A stretch of DNA of 64,000 nt from GCA-2687025 sp964473525 (GTDB lineage Bacteria > Poribacteria > WGA-4E > GCA-2687025), in NCBI GenBank assembly GCA_964473525.1, contig CAYYPK010000025.1:1-64000 (forward strand), given 5' to 3'. Made by a program: the position numbers and the translations under genes. Below, piece after piece: positions 1-9,164 of the stretch; position 1 is the first letter of the stretch; the number at the start of each line of letters is the position of its first letter. The notes under the pieces were generated by a model. That model saw only the letters and a program-made list of their open reading frames with translations. It did no database searches and was not told the DNA's origin.

Positions 1-27
1 CCCCCATGCTATATCAGCCATGGTCGT

Positions 28-831
28 TTACACCGATCTATGTACACCCTCGAAGATCACCGGGTTCCGCGCCAGATCCCGCGTGAACTGTGTCAACCCT
101 TCGCGCTTCCCGTCCCTGGGCTCCGCCCGGTTCGTGCGCATGTGAATCGCGAAGCTGCGGCGCATCTCGCCGGAGTGATTTGGGCCGCTGGCGTGGAACG
201 TCTGGCAGTCGTGGAAGCTGACGCCGCCCGGCGGTAGCACGGCGACCGTCTCGGACCACGTCTCGCCGTCTGGGGCGCCGATCTCGTCCTTCAGGGCGTC
301 GTTGTCCTGGCCGTAGAAATCGCCTCTGCCGAGCAGACCCCAGCGGTGCGAGCCGTCGACGAACCGCATCGGCCCGGCATTCGCCGTGACGTCCGAGATG
401 GCGACCCACGCCGTCAACAGTTCAGCGTCCGGCTCCCACGCGCCCCAGTACTGCCGGTCCTGATGCCAGCCAACCCGAGTCGCCGCGTCTTGCCCTGGCT
501 CGGTCGCGGGCTTGCCCAGCAGTTGCACCCACCACACCTGCACCATCTCCGCGCCGGTGATCTCCGCCGCAACTCGGCCTATCTCGGAGTGGCTGACGAC
601 CTCGTGTATAGCGCGGCTCGCTATCTGGGGCAGTTCGATCTTGCACAGCTTGTCTTCAGGGTCGCCGGGGTTCCAATACGACGGCTGTGGCGGCACGCCC
701 GTCTCGTATTCGCCGTTGCGCAGGGCGTCCATCCCGGCGGACGCTCGTCGCACGAGGTCCATGTCCAGCAGCGGCGTGTCGTGTATGTAGAAGCCGTCAC
801 GGTCGTAGGCGGCGTGCGCGTTCGAGGGCAT
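28..831 (-). CDS. Phytanoyl-CoA dioxygenase (PhyH) family protein
   Basis: A 267-residue protein of the PhyH-type Fe(II)/2-oxoglutarate-dependent dioxygenases, which hydroxylate small organic substrates in the cytoplasm. The metal triad is visible: WHQD gives H123 and D125, and the distal histidine is H213 in TFHASGPNHS, followed by R224/R225 for 2-oxoglutarate. The length is normal for the family. The ATG at 831 is the only sensible start because the conserved AAYDRDGFYI opening follows at once. The gene is transcribed away from truA, with 163 bases between them, and ends near the window edge, so its downstream neighbours are not visible. The substrate cannot be read from the sequence; many uncultured marine bacteria carry numerous paralogues of unknown function. 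Confidence 0.9.
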   Translation of the reverse strand: MPSNAHAAYDRDGFYIHDTPLLDMDLVRRASAGMDALRNGEYETGVPPQPSYWNPGDPEDKLCKIELPQIASRAIHEVVSHSEIGRVAAEITGAEMVQVWWVQLLGKPATEPGQDAATRVGWHQDRQYWGAWEPDAELLTAWVAISDVTANAGPMRFVDGSHRWGLLGRGDFYGQDNDALKDEIGAPDGETWSETVAVLPPGGVSFHDCQTFHASGPNHSGEMRRSFAIHMRTNRAEPRDGKREGLTQFTRDLARNPVIFEGVHRSV

Positions 832-994
832 GCGGTTCGTAGCTCCTGATGGCGCCCGTTGGGACGCGTCCGGGTCTCGGTTGCGGCGCGGGCCGCCTAA
901 AGTAACTCAAGCTGGCGACGGCGCCTTGATTTCCGCCCGCGTCCCGGCCATGATGTAGGCGGCCGCTGACGCGGCTGGAACGACCGCGTGTGGG

Positions 995-1750
995 ATGACG
1001 AGAAACATCAAGCTCACCATCGAGTACGACGGCTCCGCCTATGGTGGCTGGCAGGCGCAACCCAATGCGCCCACTCCTCAGGCCGTCATTGAGCGGGCCT
1101 TGGGATCCGTCCTCGGCGAACCCACGCGAATCATCGGAGCGGGACGCACGGACTCTGGCGTGCATGCGCGCGGACAGGTGGCGAACCTGCGTACGTCGTC
1201 GTCCATACCCGCGTCTGGGCTGCTTCACGCGCTCAACGCGGAGATGCCGGACGATGTCGCGATCGTGGCGTCCGAGGAGGTCCATGCCGACTTCCACGCC
1301 CGCTTCGACGCGCTCTCGCGCTCGTACGAATACACGATCCTGAACCGCGACGCCCCATCGGCGTTGAGGGGCCGGTACACCTGGCGCTACCGCAAGCCCA
1401 TCGCCGCCGATGTCTGGCATGAACTGGGACGCGAATTGGTCGGAAAGCGCGACTTCTCATCGTTCCGCAAGACGGGCAGCAGGCGCCTGAATCCCGTCTG
1501 CGACCTGCTCGCCTGCTCCTGCCAACGCGACGGAGACGAGGTGACGGTGGCTGTCACGGCTGACGCCTTCCTGCGTGGCATGGTGCGCGCCATCGTCGGC
1601 ACGTTCGTCCGGGTGGCGCCCGACGACGACGCGGACGTGGACGCCGCCACCGCGTCGCTGCGCGAGATACTGGCCGCGCGCGACAGATCCGCGGCGGGCG
1701 CCGCCGTTCCCCCTCAGGGCCTGTGTCTGATGGGCGTAGCGTACCCATGA
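995..1750 (+). CDS. truA: tRNA pseudouridine(38-40) synthase TruA
   Basis: A 251-residue TruA that isomerises uridines 38-40 in the tRNA anticodon arm. The hallmark GRTDSGVHA holds the catalytic aspartate D53, and the N-terminal TIEYDGSAYGGWQ is typical. The C-terminal half has the expected DFSSFRKTGS and FLRGMVRAIVGT segments. The ATG at 995 has no clear Shine-Dalgarno sequence but is the family start. It lies 94 bases upstream of smc on the same strand and may be co-transcribed with it. Length and motifs are complete, so it should be functional. Confidence 0.96.
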   Translation: MTRNIKLTIEYDGSAYGGWQAQPNAPTPQAVIERALGSVLGEPTRIIGAGRTDSGVHARGQVANLRTSSSIPASGLLHALNAEMPDDVAIVASEEVHADFHARFDALSRSYEYTILNRDAPSALRGRYTWRYRKPIAADVWHELGRELVGKRDFSSFRKTGSRRLNPVCDLLACSCQRDGDEVTVAVTADAFLRGMVRAIVGTFVRVAPDDDADVDAATASLREILAARDRSAAGAAVPPQGLCLMGVAYP

Positions 1751-1844
1751 ACCCCACGTGGAACCGACAGCCCCTCGCGCGCGTTCTTACACGCGGATGC
1801 GGGGAGCGCGTACGTAGCCGAAAGACACTCGGGAGTGGGCGCGG

Positions 1845-4800
1845 ATGCAGCTGAAGGAACTCAAGGTTCGCGGGTTCAAGAGCTTCGCCGACGAGGTGAG
1901 CTTCACCGTCGACGACGGCTTGAACGCGATCGTAGGGCCCAACGGTTGCGGCAAGAGCAACATATCCGACGCCATGCGCTGGGTGCTGGGCGAGCAGAGC
2001 TCCCGCACGCTGCGCTGCGCGAAGATGGAGGATATCCTCTTCAACGGTGGGTCGGACCACAAGCCCGCCAGCGTTGCCGAGGTATCGCTCACGCTCTCGA
2101 ACGAAGACGGCGCGCTGCCACTAGACTCGCCAGACGTGACAGTCACCCGCCAACTGCACCGCAACGGCGACAGCAAGTACTTCCTGAACGGCGCCGGCTG
2201 CCTGCTGCGCGACATCAACGAGCTGTTCATGGACACGGGCGTGGGTCGCAACGCCTACTCGCTCATGGAACAGGGCAACATCGACCTCATCCTGAACACG
2301 CGCCCGGAGGAGCGTCGCTTCCTCTTCGATGAGGTAGCTGGCATCACGAAGTACAAGTATCGCAAGAAGGAGACGCTCAAGCGCCTCGACAAGGCGGAGC
2401 AGAATCTTGTACGCATCAACGACGTCATCTCGGAGCTGGAGCGCGAGACGGAAGCCCTCGGCCACCAGGCCGAGAAGGCCCTCGAGTTCCGCGAGCGACA
2501 GGAAGGCCTGCGCACACTCGAACTGGAACTCGCGCGCAGGCAGTGGGACGGCGCGCATTCGAAACTGGCGAAGGCCGAAGAGGATCTGGCCAACGCCACC
2601 GTTATCATCAACGAGGCGGACGGCAAGGTAGCGGCGCTTGAAGCCGCCATGGACAAGGGTTCGCTGAAGGCGGCGGACCTCGATTCCCAGACGCAGGTCG
2701 CGCAAGGACACGTGCGGAAGTTCGAGTCCGAGGTCGAGCGCACGGAAAGCACGATCGCGCTCTACAAGGAGCGGCAGTCCAACCTCGGGCAGCAGCGTGA
2801 GGACGCCGCTGGGCAGATCGACGCCCTCAAAGAGCAGATCGAGCGCATCGGCAAGCAGATTGAGGAGCGAGAACGCGAGCGCGAGCAACTCGAAATACAG
2901 TTGCGCCTCGACGAGGGACGTCTCACCGGCAGGCAGCGCAGCCTGGACGAACTCACGAAGCAGGTCACGACCGCTGAGCAGGAGATCGAGGACGGCAAGG
3001 CGACGCTCATCAACATGATGAACGAGGGCGCGCGTATCGAGAACGCGCTGTCCACGCTGGAGAACCGCGCGGAGTATTCCGAGACGCAGCGCGCGCGACT
3101 CGACGCGTCGCTCGTGTCGCTGAACCGCAACGCGGAAGAGGCGGAGCTCAAGCTCGACGAGTCACGACGGCGTGTGAAGGATCTGGACGCGACGGTCGCC
3201 GCGCGCACGGCGGAAGTCACGGAGATGACTCAGAAGCTCGAGACCGCGCAGAGCGGCGTGCGGAAGCTCGAAGCGGAGATGCGCGGCCAGCAGGACACTC
3301 TCGCCAAGGCGGTGTCCCGCGTGCAGTCGCTGGAAGACTTGCAGAACGCGCATGAGGGCTACTACCTCGGCGTCCGCGCGGTGCTGCGCATGCACGAGGA
3401 GCGTCCCGACGAGATCGGCGGCATCTGCGGCGTCGTCGCGGAACTGATCCGCGTCGAGTCGGACTACGAGACCGCCATAGAAACCGCCCTCGGCGCGGGC
3501 ATCCAGAACATCGTCACCGAGACTGCGGGCGACGCGAAGGCGGCCATCAACTTCCTGAAGCGGCACAAGGCGGGACGCGTCACGTTCCTGCCGCTCGACA
3601 TTCTTCACGCACGCTCCAGCCTGGACCAACGCGTCCTGAGCTACCGTGGCATCGTCGGGTGGGCGCCCGATCTGATCGACTGCGACCCGAGGTACCGCGT
3701 CGTCGTCGAGAACCTGCTCGGGAACGTCGTCATCGCCGAGACGTTGGACGACGCCATCACGGTCGCGCGACGCGAGCGCACGCGTATGCGCCTCGTCACG
3801 CTGGACGGCGAGGTCGTGAACCCCGGCGGCGCGATGAGTGGCGGGTCGGGACGCAGCAACAACGCTGGCTTCCTGCAACGCCCGCGTGAGATCGAAGACC
3901 TGAAGGAGCGCATCGGGCAGCTCAGCGAGACGCTCGGTAAGAAGGAGAAGCGTCGCACGCTGCTCGAGCAGCAGGCCGCGGACGCCCAGAAGACGCGCGC
4001 GGAAGGTCAGGAAGCCTTACAGAAGCTACAGATCGAAAAGGCGGAAGCCGCGAAGGACTTGACGCAGGTCACGGATCACGCAGAGCGCGTGAAGCAGGAA
4101 GTGGACGTGACGACGAGCGAGCGCGAGTTGCTCTCCGGCGAGGAGGGCGACATCACGCGTGAACGCGACGCGACGCAGGAGGGCCTGGAGAAGCTCAAGC
4201 GCGAACGGAGCTCTCTGGAACGCCGCGTACAGAACATCGGTGAGCAGAAGGACGCCACGGCGTCCCGCAGAGCGGAAATCGAGGCGTCGGTCACCGAGAT
4301 GAAGGTGGACCTGGCGACGCGCACCGAGAAGCTCGAGGGCTTCGGCGCCGTCATCAAGGGCCTGGACGACAATCGTAAGGAAGCCGCCGACCGCGCCCAC
4401 GAATTCCAGCGCGCCATCGACAACCACGAGGAAGTCGCCAAGGAACTCGCGGACAAGGTCGCCGATGCGCAGCGTAGCTTCCTTATGTTGGAGCAGAAGA
4501 AGTTCACGCACGCGGAAGAGGTCGCGCGGCTGGAACGAGAACGCGCCGAACTCGCCGAGGAGATCGCCAGCAAGGACAAGGAACTCCGCGACGTGCGGCG
4601 CGATACGGATCGGGCGACGAAGCGCCGGCACAACCTGGACGTGCAACTGACGCGGCTCCGCATGCAGGAACGGTCCATCGCGGAGCGCGTGCAGGAGAAG
4701 TACCGCGTCGCCATCTCCGACATCGAGCCGAACCCCGAAGTGGGCGACAACGAGATCGAGGTGAAGGAGAAGGTGCAGGCGCTCCGCGGACAGATCGAGT

Positions 4801-5420
4801 CCATGGGCGCGGTGAACCTCATGGCAATCGAGGAGTACGACGAGCATCGCGCGCGCCTCGACTCGCTCTCGGGCGACCGCGACGACCTCGAGAGCGCGCG
4901 CGACGCGCTTCTCGAAGCCATCCGCAAGATCAACGAGACGTCCCGCGAGCGGTTCCTCGAGACGTTCGAGCTGATCCGCGTGAACTTCTCCGAGGTGTTC
5001 CAGCAGCTGTTCGGCGGAGGCGAGACGGAGCTCAAGCTGACCGACGACGAGGACGTGCTGGACGCTGGCATCGAGATCATCGCGCGTCCTCCCGGCAAGC
5101 GTCCTCAGAACATCTCGATGCTATCCGGCGGCGAGCGGTCGCTTATCGCCATCGCGCTGCTGTTCGCGGTGTTCAAGATACGTCCTTCCCCGTTCTGCGT
5201 CCTCGACGAAGTGGACGCCGCCCTCGACGAGGCGAACGTCCTGCGCTTCGCCAACCTGATCCAGGACTACGCCCGCGAGACGCAGTTCCTCATCATCACG
5301 CACAACAAGCGCACGATGGAGAAGGCGGACCTGCTGTACGGCGTGACGATGGAGAAGGCGGGCGTGTCGAAGATCGTCTCCGTGAAGTTCGGCGACGATG
5401 GCGCCGAGGCCATCGCATAG
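1845..5420 (+). CDS. smc: Chromosome segregation protein SMC
   Basis: A 1191-residue SMC ATPase of the condensin-like complex that compacts and resolves chromosomes. It opens with MQLKELKVRGFKSFAD and a Walker A GPNGCGKSN near residue 33. Charged coiled coil follows to about residue 500, a hinge from about 502 to 640, and a glycine-rich post-hinge MSGGSGRSNN near 663. The returning coiled coil is followed by the C-terminal head with the ABC signature MLSGGERSL near 1090 and Walker B FCVLDEVDAALDE. Length and order are canonical. No scpA or scpB lies nearby. Long antisense open frames across the coiled coil come from the high GC and are not genes. Confidence 0.97.
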   Translation: MQLKELKVRGFKSFADEVSFTVDDGLNAIVGPNGCGKSNISDAMRWVLGEQSSRTLRCAKMEDILFNGGSDHKPASVAEVSLTLSNEDGALPLDSPDVTVTRQLHRNGDSKYFLNGAGCLLRDINELFMDTGVGRNAYSLMEQGNIDLILNTRPEERRFLFDEVAGITKYKYRKKETLKRLDKAEQNLVRINDVISELERETEALGHQAEKALEFRERQEGLRTLELELARRQWDGAHSKLAKAEEDLANATVIINEADGKVAALEAAMDKGSLKAADLDSQTQVAQGHVRKFESEVERTESTIALYKERQSNLGQQREDAAGQIDALKEQIERIGKQIEEREREREQLEIQLRLDEGRLTGRQRSLDELTKQVTTAEQEIEDGKATLINMMNEGARIENALSTLENRAEYSETQRARLDASLVSLNRNAEEAELKLDESRRRVKDLDATVAARTAEVTEMTQKLETAQSGVRKLEAEMRGQQDTLAKAVSRVQSLEDLQNAHEGYYLGVRAVLRMHEERPDEIGGICGVVAELIRVESDYETAIETALGAGIQNIVTETAGDAKAAINFLKRHKAGRVTFLPLDILHARSSLDQRVLSYRGIVGWAPDLIDCDPRYRVVVENLLGNVVIAETLDDAITVARRERTRMRLVTLDGEVVNPGGAMSGGSGRSNNAGFLQRPREIEDLKERIGQLSETLGKKEKRRTLLEQQAADAQKTRAEGQEALQKLQIEKAEAAKDLTQVTDHAERVKQEVDVTTSERELLSGEEGDITRERDATQEGLEKLKRERSSLERRVQNIGEQKDATASRRAEIEASVTEMKVDLATRTEKLEGFGAVIKGLDDNRKEAADRAHEFQRAIDNHEEVAKELADKVADAQRSFLMLEQKKFTHAEEVARLERERAELAEEIASKDKELRDVRRDTDRATKRRHNLDVQLTRLRMQERSIAERVQEKYRVAISDIEPNPEVGDNEIEVKEKVQALRGQIESMGAVNLMAIEEYDEHRARLDSLSGDRDDLESARDALLEAIRKINETSRERFLETFELIRVNFSEVFQQLFGGGETELKLTDDEDVLDAGIEIIARPPGKRPQNISMLSGGERSLIAIALLFAVFKIRPSPFCVLDEVDAALDEANVLRFANLIQDYARETQFLIITHNKRTMEKADLLYGVTMEKAGVSKIVSVKFGDDGAEAIA

Positions 5421-5423
5421 GAC

Positions 5424-5453
5424 GCCGGCGCCCCACGATCGTGTATCGCCGGC
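5424..5453 (+). terminator. Possible hairpin terminator after smc
   Basis: GCCGGCG at 5424-5430 and CGCCGGC at 5447-5453 form a perfect 7-bp inverted repeat four bases after the smc stop. Its loop holds a smaller palindrome, CACGATCGTG. There is no T-run, so use as an intrinsic terminator is a guess. Confidence 0.3.
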
Positions 5454-5651
5454 CCACAGGCTGGATGCCGGCGTCGCCCGACAGTGAGTTGACGGGTGCC
5501 TCCGGTTCGTTTGCGTGCATACCTACCGATCCCGTATAACATCGCAAGCGACCCGCGACCGCCCACGAGGCCCCTGGGGCACGGCTGCGTCGCCTTGGAG
5601 CGCCACGATGGCGCAGGCTCAGCGGTCGTCGTCCGGCGAGCAGGACTGCAC

Positions 5652-6326
5652 ATGCCTAGATGCCCAGCCAACGCGGCGCCGCCACCGGCGGCCGCCCCAT
5701 ACGCGGCCCTACGCGCGCATGGGCGCTCCGCCGCACACGTCCTCACCATCGTGGCCCTAGCGTTCTGCGGCTGCGCGTCTCTCACATCGACGGAAAGTGA
5801 TGGGTCTGACTACAGACGGAAGCTCACCCCGGAGCTCCGCAGCTGGCCCAGGTCCGGCCGTGGGCGGCCCGTCGACCTGATCGTGGAGGTCGGGGCGAAC
5901 GTGCAGTGGCACGACCCGCGCCAGGCCGCGATGGCGGCTGCGCTGCCCGCGCCAGAGGCCGAGGAATACGCGCGCCTCATTCAGCGGTTGGCGGAGCTTC
6001 CCCGGCTTCCGCGGCCCGGCGACGTGTCCGATGTCCACGAGCGCGCGCTACTGACGACACGGATCGGGCAATTGTCACGTCGGCTGGAGCGAGAGAAAGC
6101 GGCGGCGGCCATGGTCGTGCGCGAGAAGAACAGGACGCTGGCTCGGGCCGCCGCATCCGACGCCCGTCGGGAGTTGGCGCAGATACCGGGCGTCGAAGTC
6201 GTAAGGCAGCCGTGGCTTTCGCCTGTTACCGTCGTCTACATGCGAGCGAACGCCTCCTGCCTCGAACATGTGGCGCGACTCGATACAGTACGTCAGGTAG
6301 GCAGGAGCTACGGATCGGCGCCGTGA
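5652..6326 (+). CDS. Stand-alone propeptide-like module lipoprotein
   Basis: A 224-residue exported protein of no named family. The start at 5652 is chosen because a hydrophobic stretch ending in LAFCGCAS, a likely lipoprotein signal, follows; the open frame runs further upstream without such features. The mature part begins with RKLTPELRSW, the same K-x-x-PE-x-R-x-W element found in the proteins at 8230, 9165, 10025 and 13570. It passes through a helical charged region and ends with IPGVEVVRQP and a hydrophobic strand. This ending matches the inhibitor-I9-like second half of subtilase propeptides. The protein stops where the protease domain would begin, so it looks like a free propeptide. 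Homology to the paralogues is seen in the sequence; inhibitor or chaperone activity is inferred. Confidence 0.65.
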   Translation: MPRCPANAAPPPAAAPYAALRAHGRSAAHVLTIVALAFCGCASLTSTESDGSDYRRKLTPELRSWPRSGRGRPVDLIVEVGANVQWHDPRQAAMAAALPAPEAEEYARLIQRLAELPRLPRPGDVSDVHERALLTTRIGQLSRRLEREKAAAAMVVREKNRTLARAAASDARRELAQIPGVEVVRQPWLSPVTVVYMRANASCLEHVARLDTVRQVGRSYGSAP

Positions 6327-6448
6327 CAGACCTGGCCGAGCTGTCGGCGTGACTCGCAACGCCCGCGCGGAGACACTGCGACACGCGGCGCCCCGCGGCG
6401 TCTGTAATTGCGGTCGGCTCCCAATGCGTGTCGGTTACGGAGGCACTG

Positions 6449-6851
6449 ATGTACCGGTTGCTGAGTCGCATGTCCCAGACAAGCCTAGCAAGGCGCTCAA
6501 TGGCGGCTGTGCTCATCGCCGTCGGCATCCAGTCCTGTCGAGCGCGCGCGGTTCACGAAGGAAGGCGGTCTCCACTTCAAGAAGCTGGCGGGCGATCCGC
6601 CCGTCAAGGACGGATACGCCGCGATCTACGCGAAGGAAGACTCTGGCGCAACGGAGATGTTCGTCCGTGACGAGGCAGGCACGGTGACGCAGATATCGCC
6701 GCACGACCCCACGACGGGCGAGTGGATCTTCTACTCGGAGAACGTCAACACGGGCGAGAAGATACGCATCGACATGGAACAAGCCGTCCGCGCCGTCGAG
6801 GAGCTCACGGGCGAGACGTTCATTGAGCAAACGGCGGCGCGCGATGCGTGA
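6449..6851 (+). pseudogene. Chimeric remnant: lipoprotein 5' end joined to tail-fibre-like 3' end
   Basis: From ATG 6449, with GGAGG at 6439-6443, the frame encodes MYRLLSRM and a signal peptide ending at IQSC. This is clearly related, also at DNA level, to the start of the protein at 13570 (MCRLLSRL). From about 6552 a different frame encodes FTKEGGLHFKKLAGDPP and YAAIYAKEDSG and runs to the stop at 6851. That part matches the C-terminal end of the tail-fibre-like protein at 12303 (GGLYFKSVSSDPG, YAAIYSKNVSG, VEELTGK). The two halves are out of frame, so a deletion seems to have fused two genes of an older copy of this cluster. An internal ATG at 6657 could express only a 64-residue tail. 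Confidence 0.7.
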
Positions 6852-6905
6852 CCAGCAAACAGGTGGACGCGCGCCAGCCACTGATCCGCGTAACGCCCCG
6901 TCAGA

Positions 6906-7015
6906 TGTCATCCTGAGCCGCAGCCGAAGGATCTCCCGTCTGGGTCAGGCGTCGTGGCAGCGGCGCGACCCGTGTTGCCTTGCCAGCGAGATTCTTCACT
7001 CCGTTCAGAATGACA
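6906..7015. repeat. MITE-like palindromic repeat, 110 bp
   Basis: The ends are imperfect inverted repeats of about 28-30 bases. The left arm starts TGTCATCCTGAG at 6906, and the right arm, read from 7015 on the other strand, starts TGTCATTCTGAA. Both arms end in ATCTC. Translated on the minus strand, one arm reads CHSERSEESRW, a peptide I recognise as a recurrent spurious product of dispersed repeats in many uncultured bacteria. It carries no open frame of its own and lies between the chimeric remnant and the glycosyltransferase. Confidence 0.65.
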
Positions 7016-7085
7016 GTGCGGCGCGGTGGGTGAACGCGAAGCGCCGCGCGACTGCAAGAGCTCTAGAGCCAGTGACGAGGCGGCG

Positions 7086-8282
7086 ATGAGTAAGAAGCGC
7101 ATCCTGTGGGTCGGCGACAGCCCGACGCTCTTCACCGGCTTCGGCCGCGTGGCGCGCGAGGTGCTGACCCGCCTGCACGCCACCGGGAAGTACGACATCA
7201 CCTGCCTGGGGTGGTATTACGACGGCAGGCCGTACGACACGAACGCGTTGCCGTTCGAGATATACCGCACGGGGAACACGGAGTTTGGGCAGGACGTTCT
7301 CGGCGGCATCATCGAGGCGCGCGAACCAGACGTGATGATCTCGCTGGGCGACATCTGGATGGTGCAGTGGATACAGCAGATCCCGCAGCGGGCGCAGACG
7401 AAGTGGGTCGGCTACTTCCCACTGGACGGCGGCCCGCTGCACTCCTCCTTCGGGCCGGTCATCCGCGCCATGGACGTGCCTGTCTGTTACTCCAAGTTCG
7501 CGCAGGACGTGATCGCGGCAGACGCGCCGGACATCCACACGGAACTGATCTACCACGGCGTGGACGCAGACACGTTCCATCCCATTGCGGACAAAGTGGC
7601 GTGTAAGCGGGAAGAGGGTATCGGCGACCGATTCGTCGTGGGCTGTGTCGCGCGCAACCAGGCGCGGAAGCAGATTCCGATCCTCGTGAAGGCGTTCGCG
7701 CGGTTCGCGGAGGACAAAGACGACGTGTTCCTCTACCTCCACATGGCGCCACGAGACGCGGGATGGGACATGCCGGAGTTGCTCCGCCGCTACCGGCTTC
7801 AGTACAAGGCTCACATATCCGGCGCCACGGTCAACGAGGCGCTGACAGACGAGCAACTCAACGGCGTGTACAACTGCTTCGACGTGTTTGCGTTGCCGAC
7901 GATGGGCGAGGGCTTCGGGTTGCCAATCGTCGAGGCGATGGCGTGCGGCGTGCCGGTCGTGGTGACGGACTACAGCGCCTGTGTCGAACTCGTCGAGGGG
8001 CGCGGCGAACTCATCAAGGTCCGCGACCTGCTGACGCTGGGGCAGAACAACATCGACCAGGCGGTCGCTGACGTGGATGACCTTACGGCGCGGCTAGAGA
8101 AGCTGTACGCGGACCCATCGCTTCGGCAAGCGCACGGACACGCCGGCAGGCAGTTCGCCGAGACGCTTGCCTGGGACGCCCTGATGCCGCAGTGGACGGC
8201 TCTCATCGACTCACTTGGGGATCGTGACAATGTCCGTGACGATGTCGGGGATAGCCGGGCTGCCCTCGGGGATCAGGGCTAG
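7086..8282 (+). CDS. Glycosyltransferase, GT4/GT1 family
   Basis: A 398-residue GT-B fold glycosyltransferase. The N-terminal Rossmann half starts MSKKRILWVGDSPTLFTGFG. The C-terminal donor-binding half has the family signature GEGFGLPIVEAMACGVP with its paired glutamates, followed by the usual closing helices. The ATG at 7086 is preceded by GAGGCGG; the open frame upstream is unrelated to the family. Its last 40-50 bases overlap the next reading frame, and the final residues (DDVGDSRAALGDQG) look unconserved, so the 3' end may have been altered when the following gene was placed there. Donor and acceptor are unknown. It sits inside the propeptide-module cluster, suggesting glycosylation of a surface product, which is inference. 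Confidence 0.85.
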   Translation: MSKKRILWVGDSPTLFTGFGRVAREVLTRLHATGKYDITCLGWYYDGRPYDTNALPFEIYRTGNTEFGQDVLGGIIEAREPDVMISLGDIWMVQWIQQIPQRAQTKWVGYFPLDGGPLHSSFGPVIRAMDVPVCYSKFAQDVIAADAPDIHTELIYHGVDADTFHPIADKVACKREEGIGDRFVVGCVARNQARKQIPILVKAFARFAEDKDDVFLYLHMAPRDAGWDMPELLRRYRLQYKAHISGATVNEALTDEQLNGVYNCFDVFALPTMGEGFGLPIVEAMACGVPVVVTDYSACVELVEGRGELIKVRDLLTLGQNNIDQAVADVDDLTARLEKLYADPSLRQAHGHAGRQFAETLAWDALMPQWTALIDSLGDRDNVRDDVGDSRAALGDQG

Positions 8283-9162
8283 CTGGCGCGCGTGCCAGCC
8301 GAGGCGGCCCGTCGCCATTGCTGTCGTAGTCAGCTTGCACTTGGCGGGGTGCGCTCTCCTGCCCTTCGGAGGAAACGGTACGCCGGACTATATGCTGAAG
8401 ATAGCTCCTGAGGTGCGGGACTGGGTAGCGAGCAATCCACAGGGGACGACGGACCTGTGGATAATGCTCGACCTTGATCCAGAGATAGATGAAATATGGC
8501 GTCCGGTCGCCCACTTCACACCGCGCCCGGACGAGATCGCCCGCCGGAACGACCTGCAGCGGCAGATCGCCGAAACTTACAGGCCAGTAGAGGGACGTAC
8601 CGAGCAGGACGCGCGAGCGGCAAGGAGCCGCCTGAACGCAGCGTTCCTGGCCGTCAATGGGCCGATCTACGCACGGAAGCGGGCCCTTCGCCAGGAGGCG
8701 TCCGCTCGCGCTGCTGAACTTGACCGAGAGCTGGGCGCGCGGGCCTTCGCTGCCCTGCGGGAGACCAAAGGCGTCGACCCCAGCACCCTGACCGACGACT
8801 ACCCAGTATCGCACGGGCTGCTCGAGGTCCGGGCGACCTCCAGCGCGATCGTCGCCATGGCCCAGCTGCCCCTCATCGCTCGCATCGAGGCAGCCGCGAC
8901 GACGGGTACACCAGGCCTTCACTTCAGCAGCCAGGCAATTCAGGTTGACCCAAACACACGGTCCAATGCCAACAACGGGGAACGCGCCGTTGTCGCCGTG
9001 CTCGACACTGGCGTCGGCGCCACAGCACCGGGCACGTTGGCCACGGCGGGCGACGCTGTTCCCATCAATGGCGCCGACTGTCCTCCTGACGAAGCCGATC
9101 ACTGGCGCGCCGTGAGCATGGCGGACTGCAGTACGGCGCCGGCGCAGCAACTCGGAGGCTAA
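8230..9162 (+). CDS. Truncated subtilase-like lipoprotein, partial copy 1
   Basis: About 310 residues. Starts are possible at TTG 8215, ATG 8230 and ATG 8242; 8230 is a compromise. A signal peptide ends in LHLAGCALLP (lipobox LAGC). The mature protein has the module start MLKIAPEVRDW, a charged helical middle and an I9-like end (TKGVDPSTL, MAQLPLIARIE). It then enters a subtilase domain with the catalytic Asp strand VAVLDTGVGATAPG. It stops about 45 residues later, before any catalytic His or Ser, so it cannot be an active S8 protease. The next gene starts two bases after the stop. It is a 5'-partial duplicate of the gene at 10025. Confidence 0.75.
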   Translation: MSVTMSGIAGLPSGIRASWRACQPRRPVAIAVVVSLHLAGCALLPFGGNGTPDYMLKIAPEVRDWVASNPQGTTDLWIMLDLDPEIDEIWRPVAHFTPRPDEIARRNDLQRQIAETYRPVEGRTEQDARAARSRLNAAFLAVNGPIYARKRALRQEASARAAELDRELGARAFAALRETKGVDPSTLTDDYPVSHGLLEVRATSSAIVAMAQLPLIARIEAAATTGTPGLHFSSQAIQVDPNTRSNANNGERAVVAVLDTGVGATAPGTLATAGDAVPINGADCPPDEADHWRAVSMADCSTAPAQQLGG

Positions 9163-9164
9163 TC

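Noticed and set aside
2121..5098. Long antisense open frames across smc
   Set aside because: They mirror the coiled-coil codons of smc in GC-rich DNA and show no family-like sequence; the sense gene is complete.
6657..6851. A separate 64-residue gene
   Set aside because: It is the end of a longer frame homologous to the C-terminus of the protein at 12303, so it is treated as part of a remnant.
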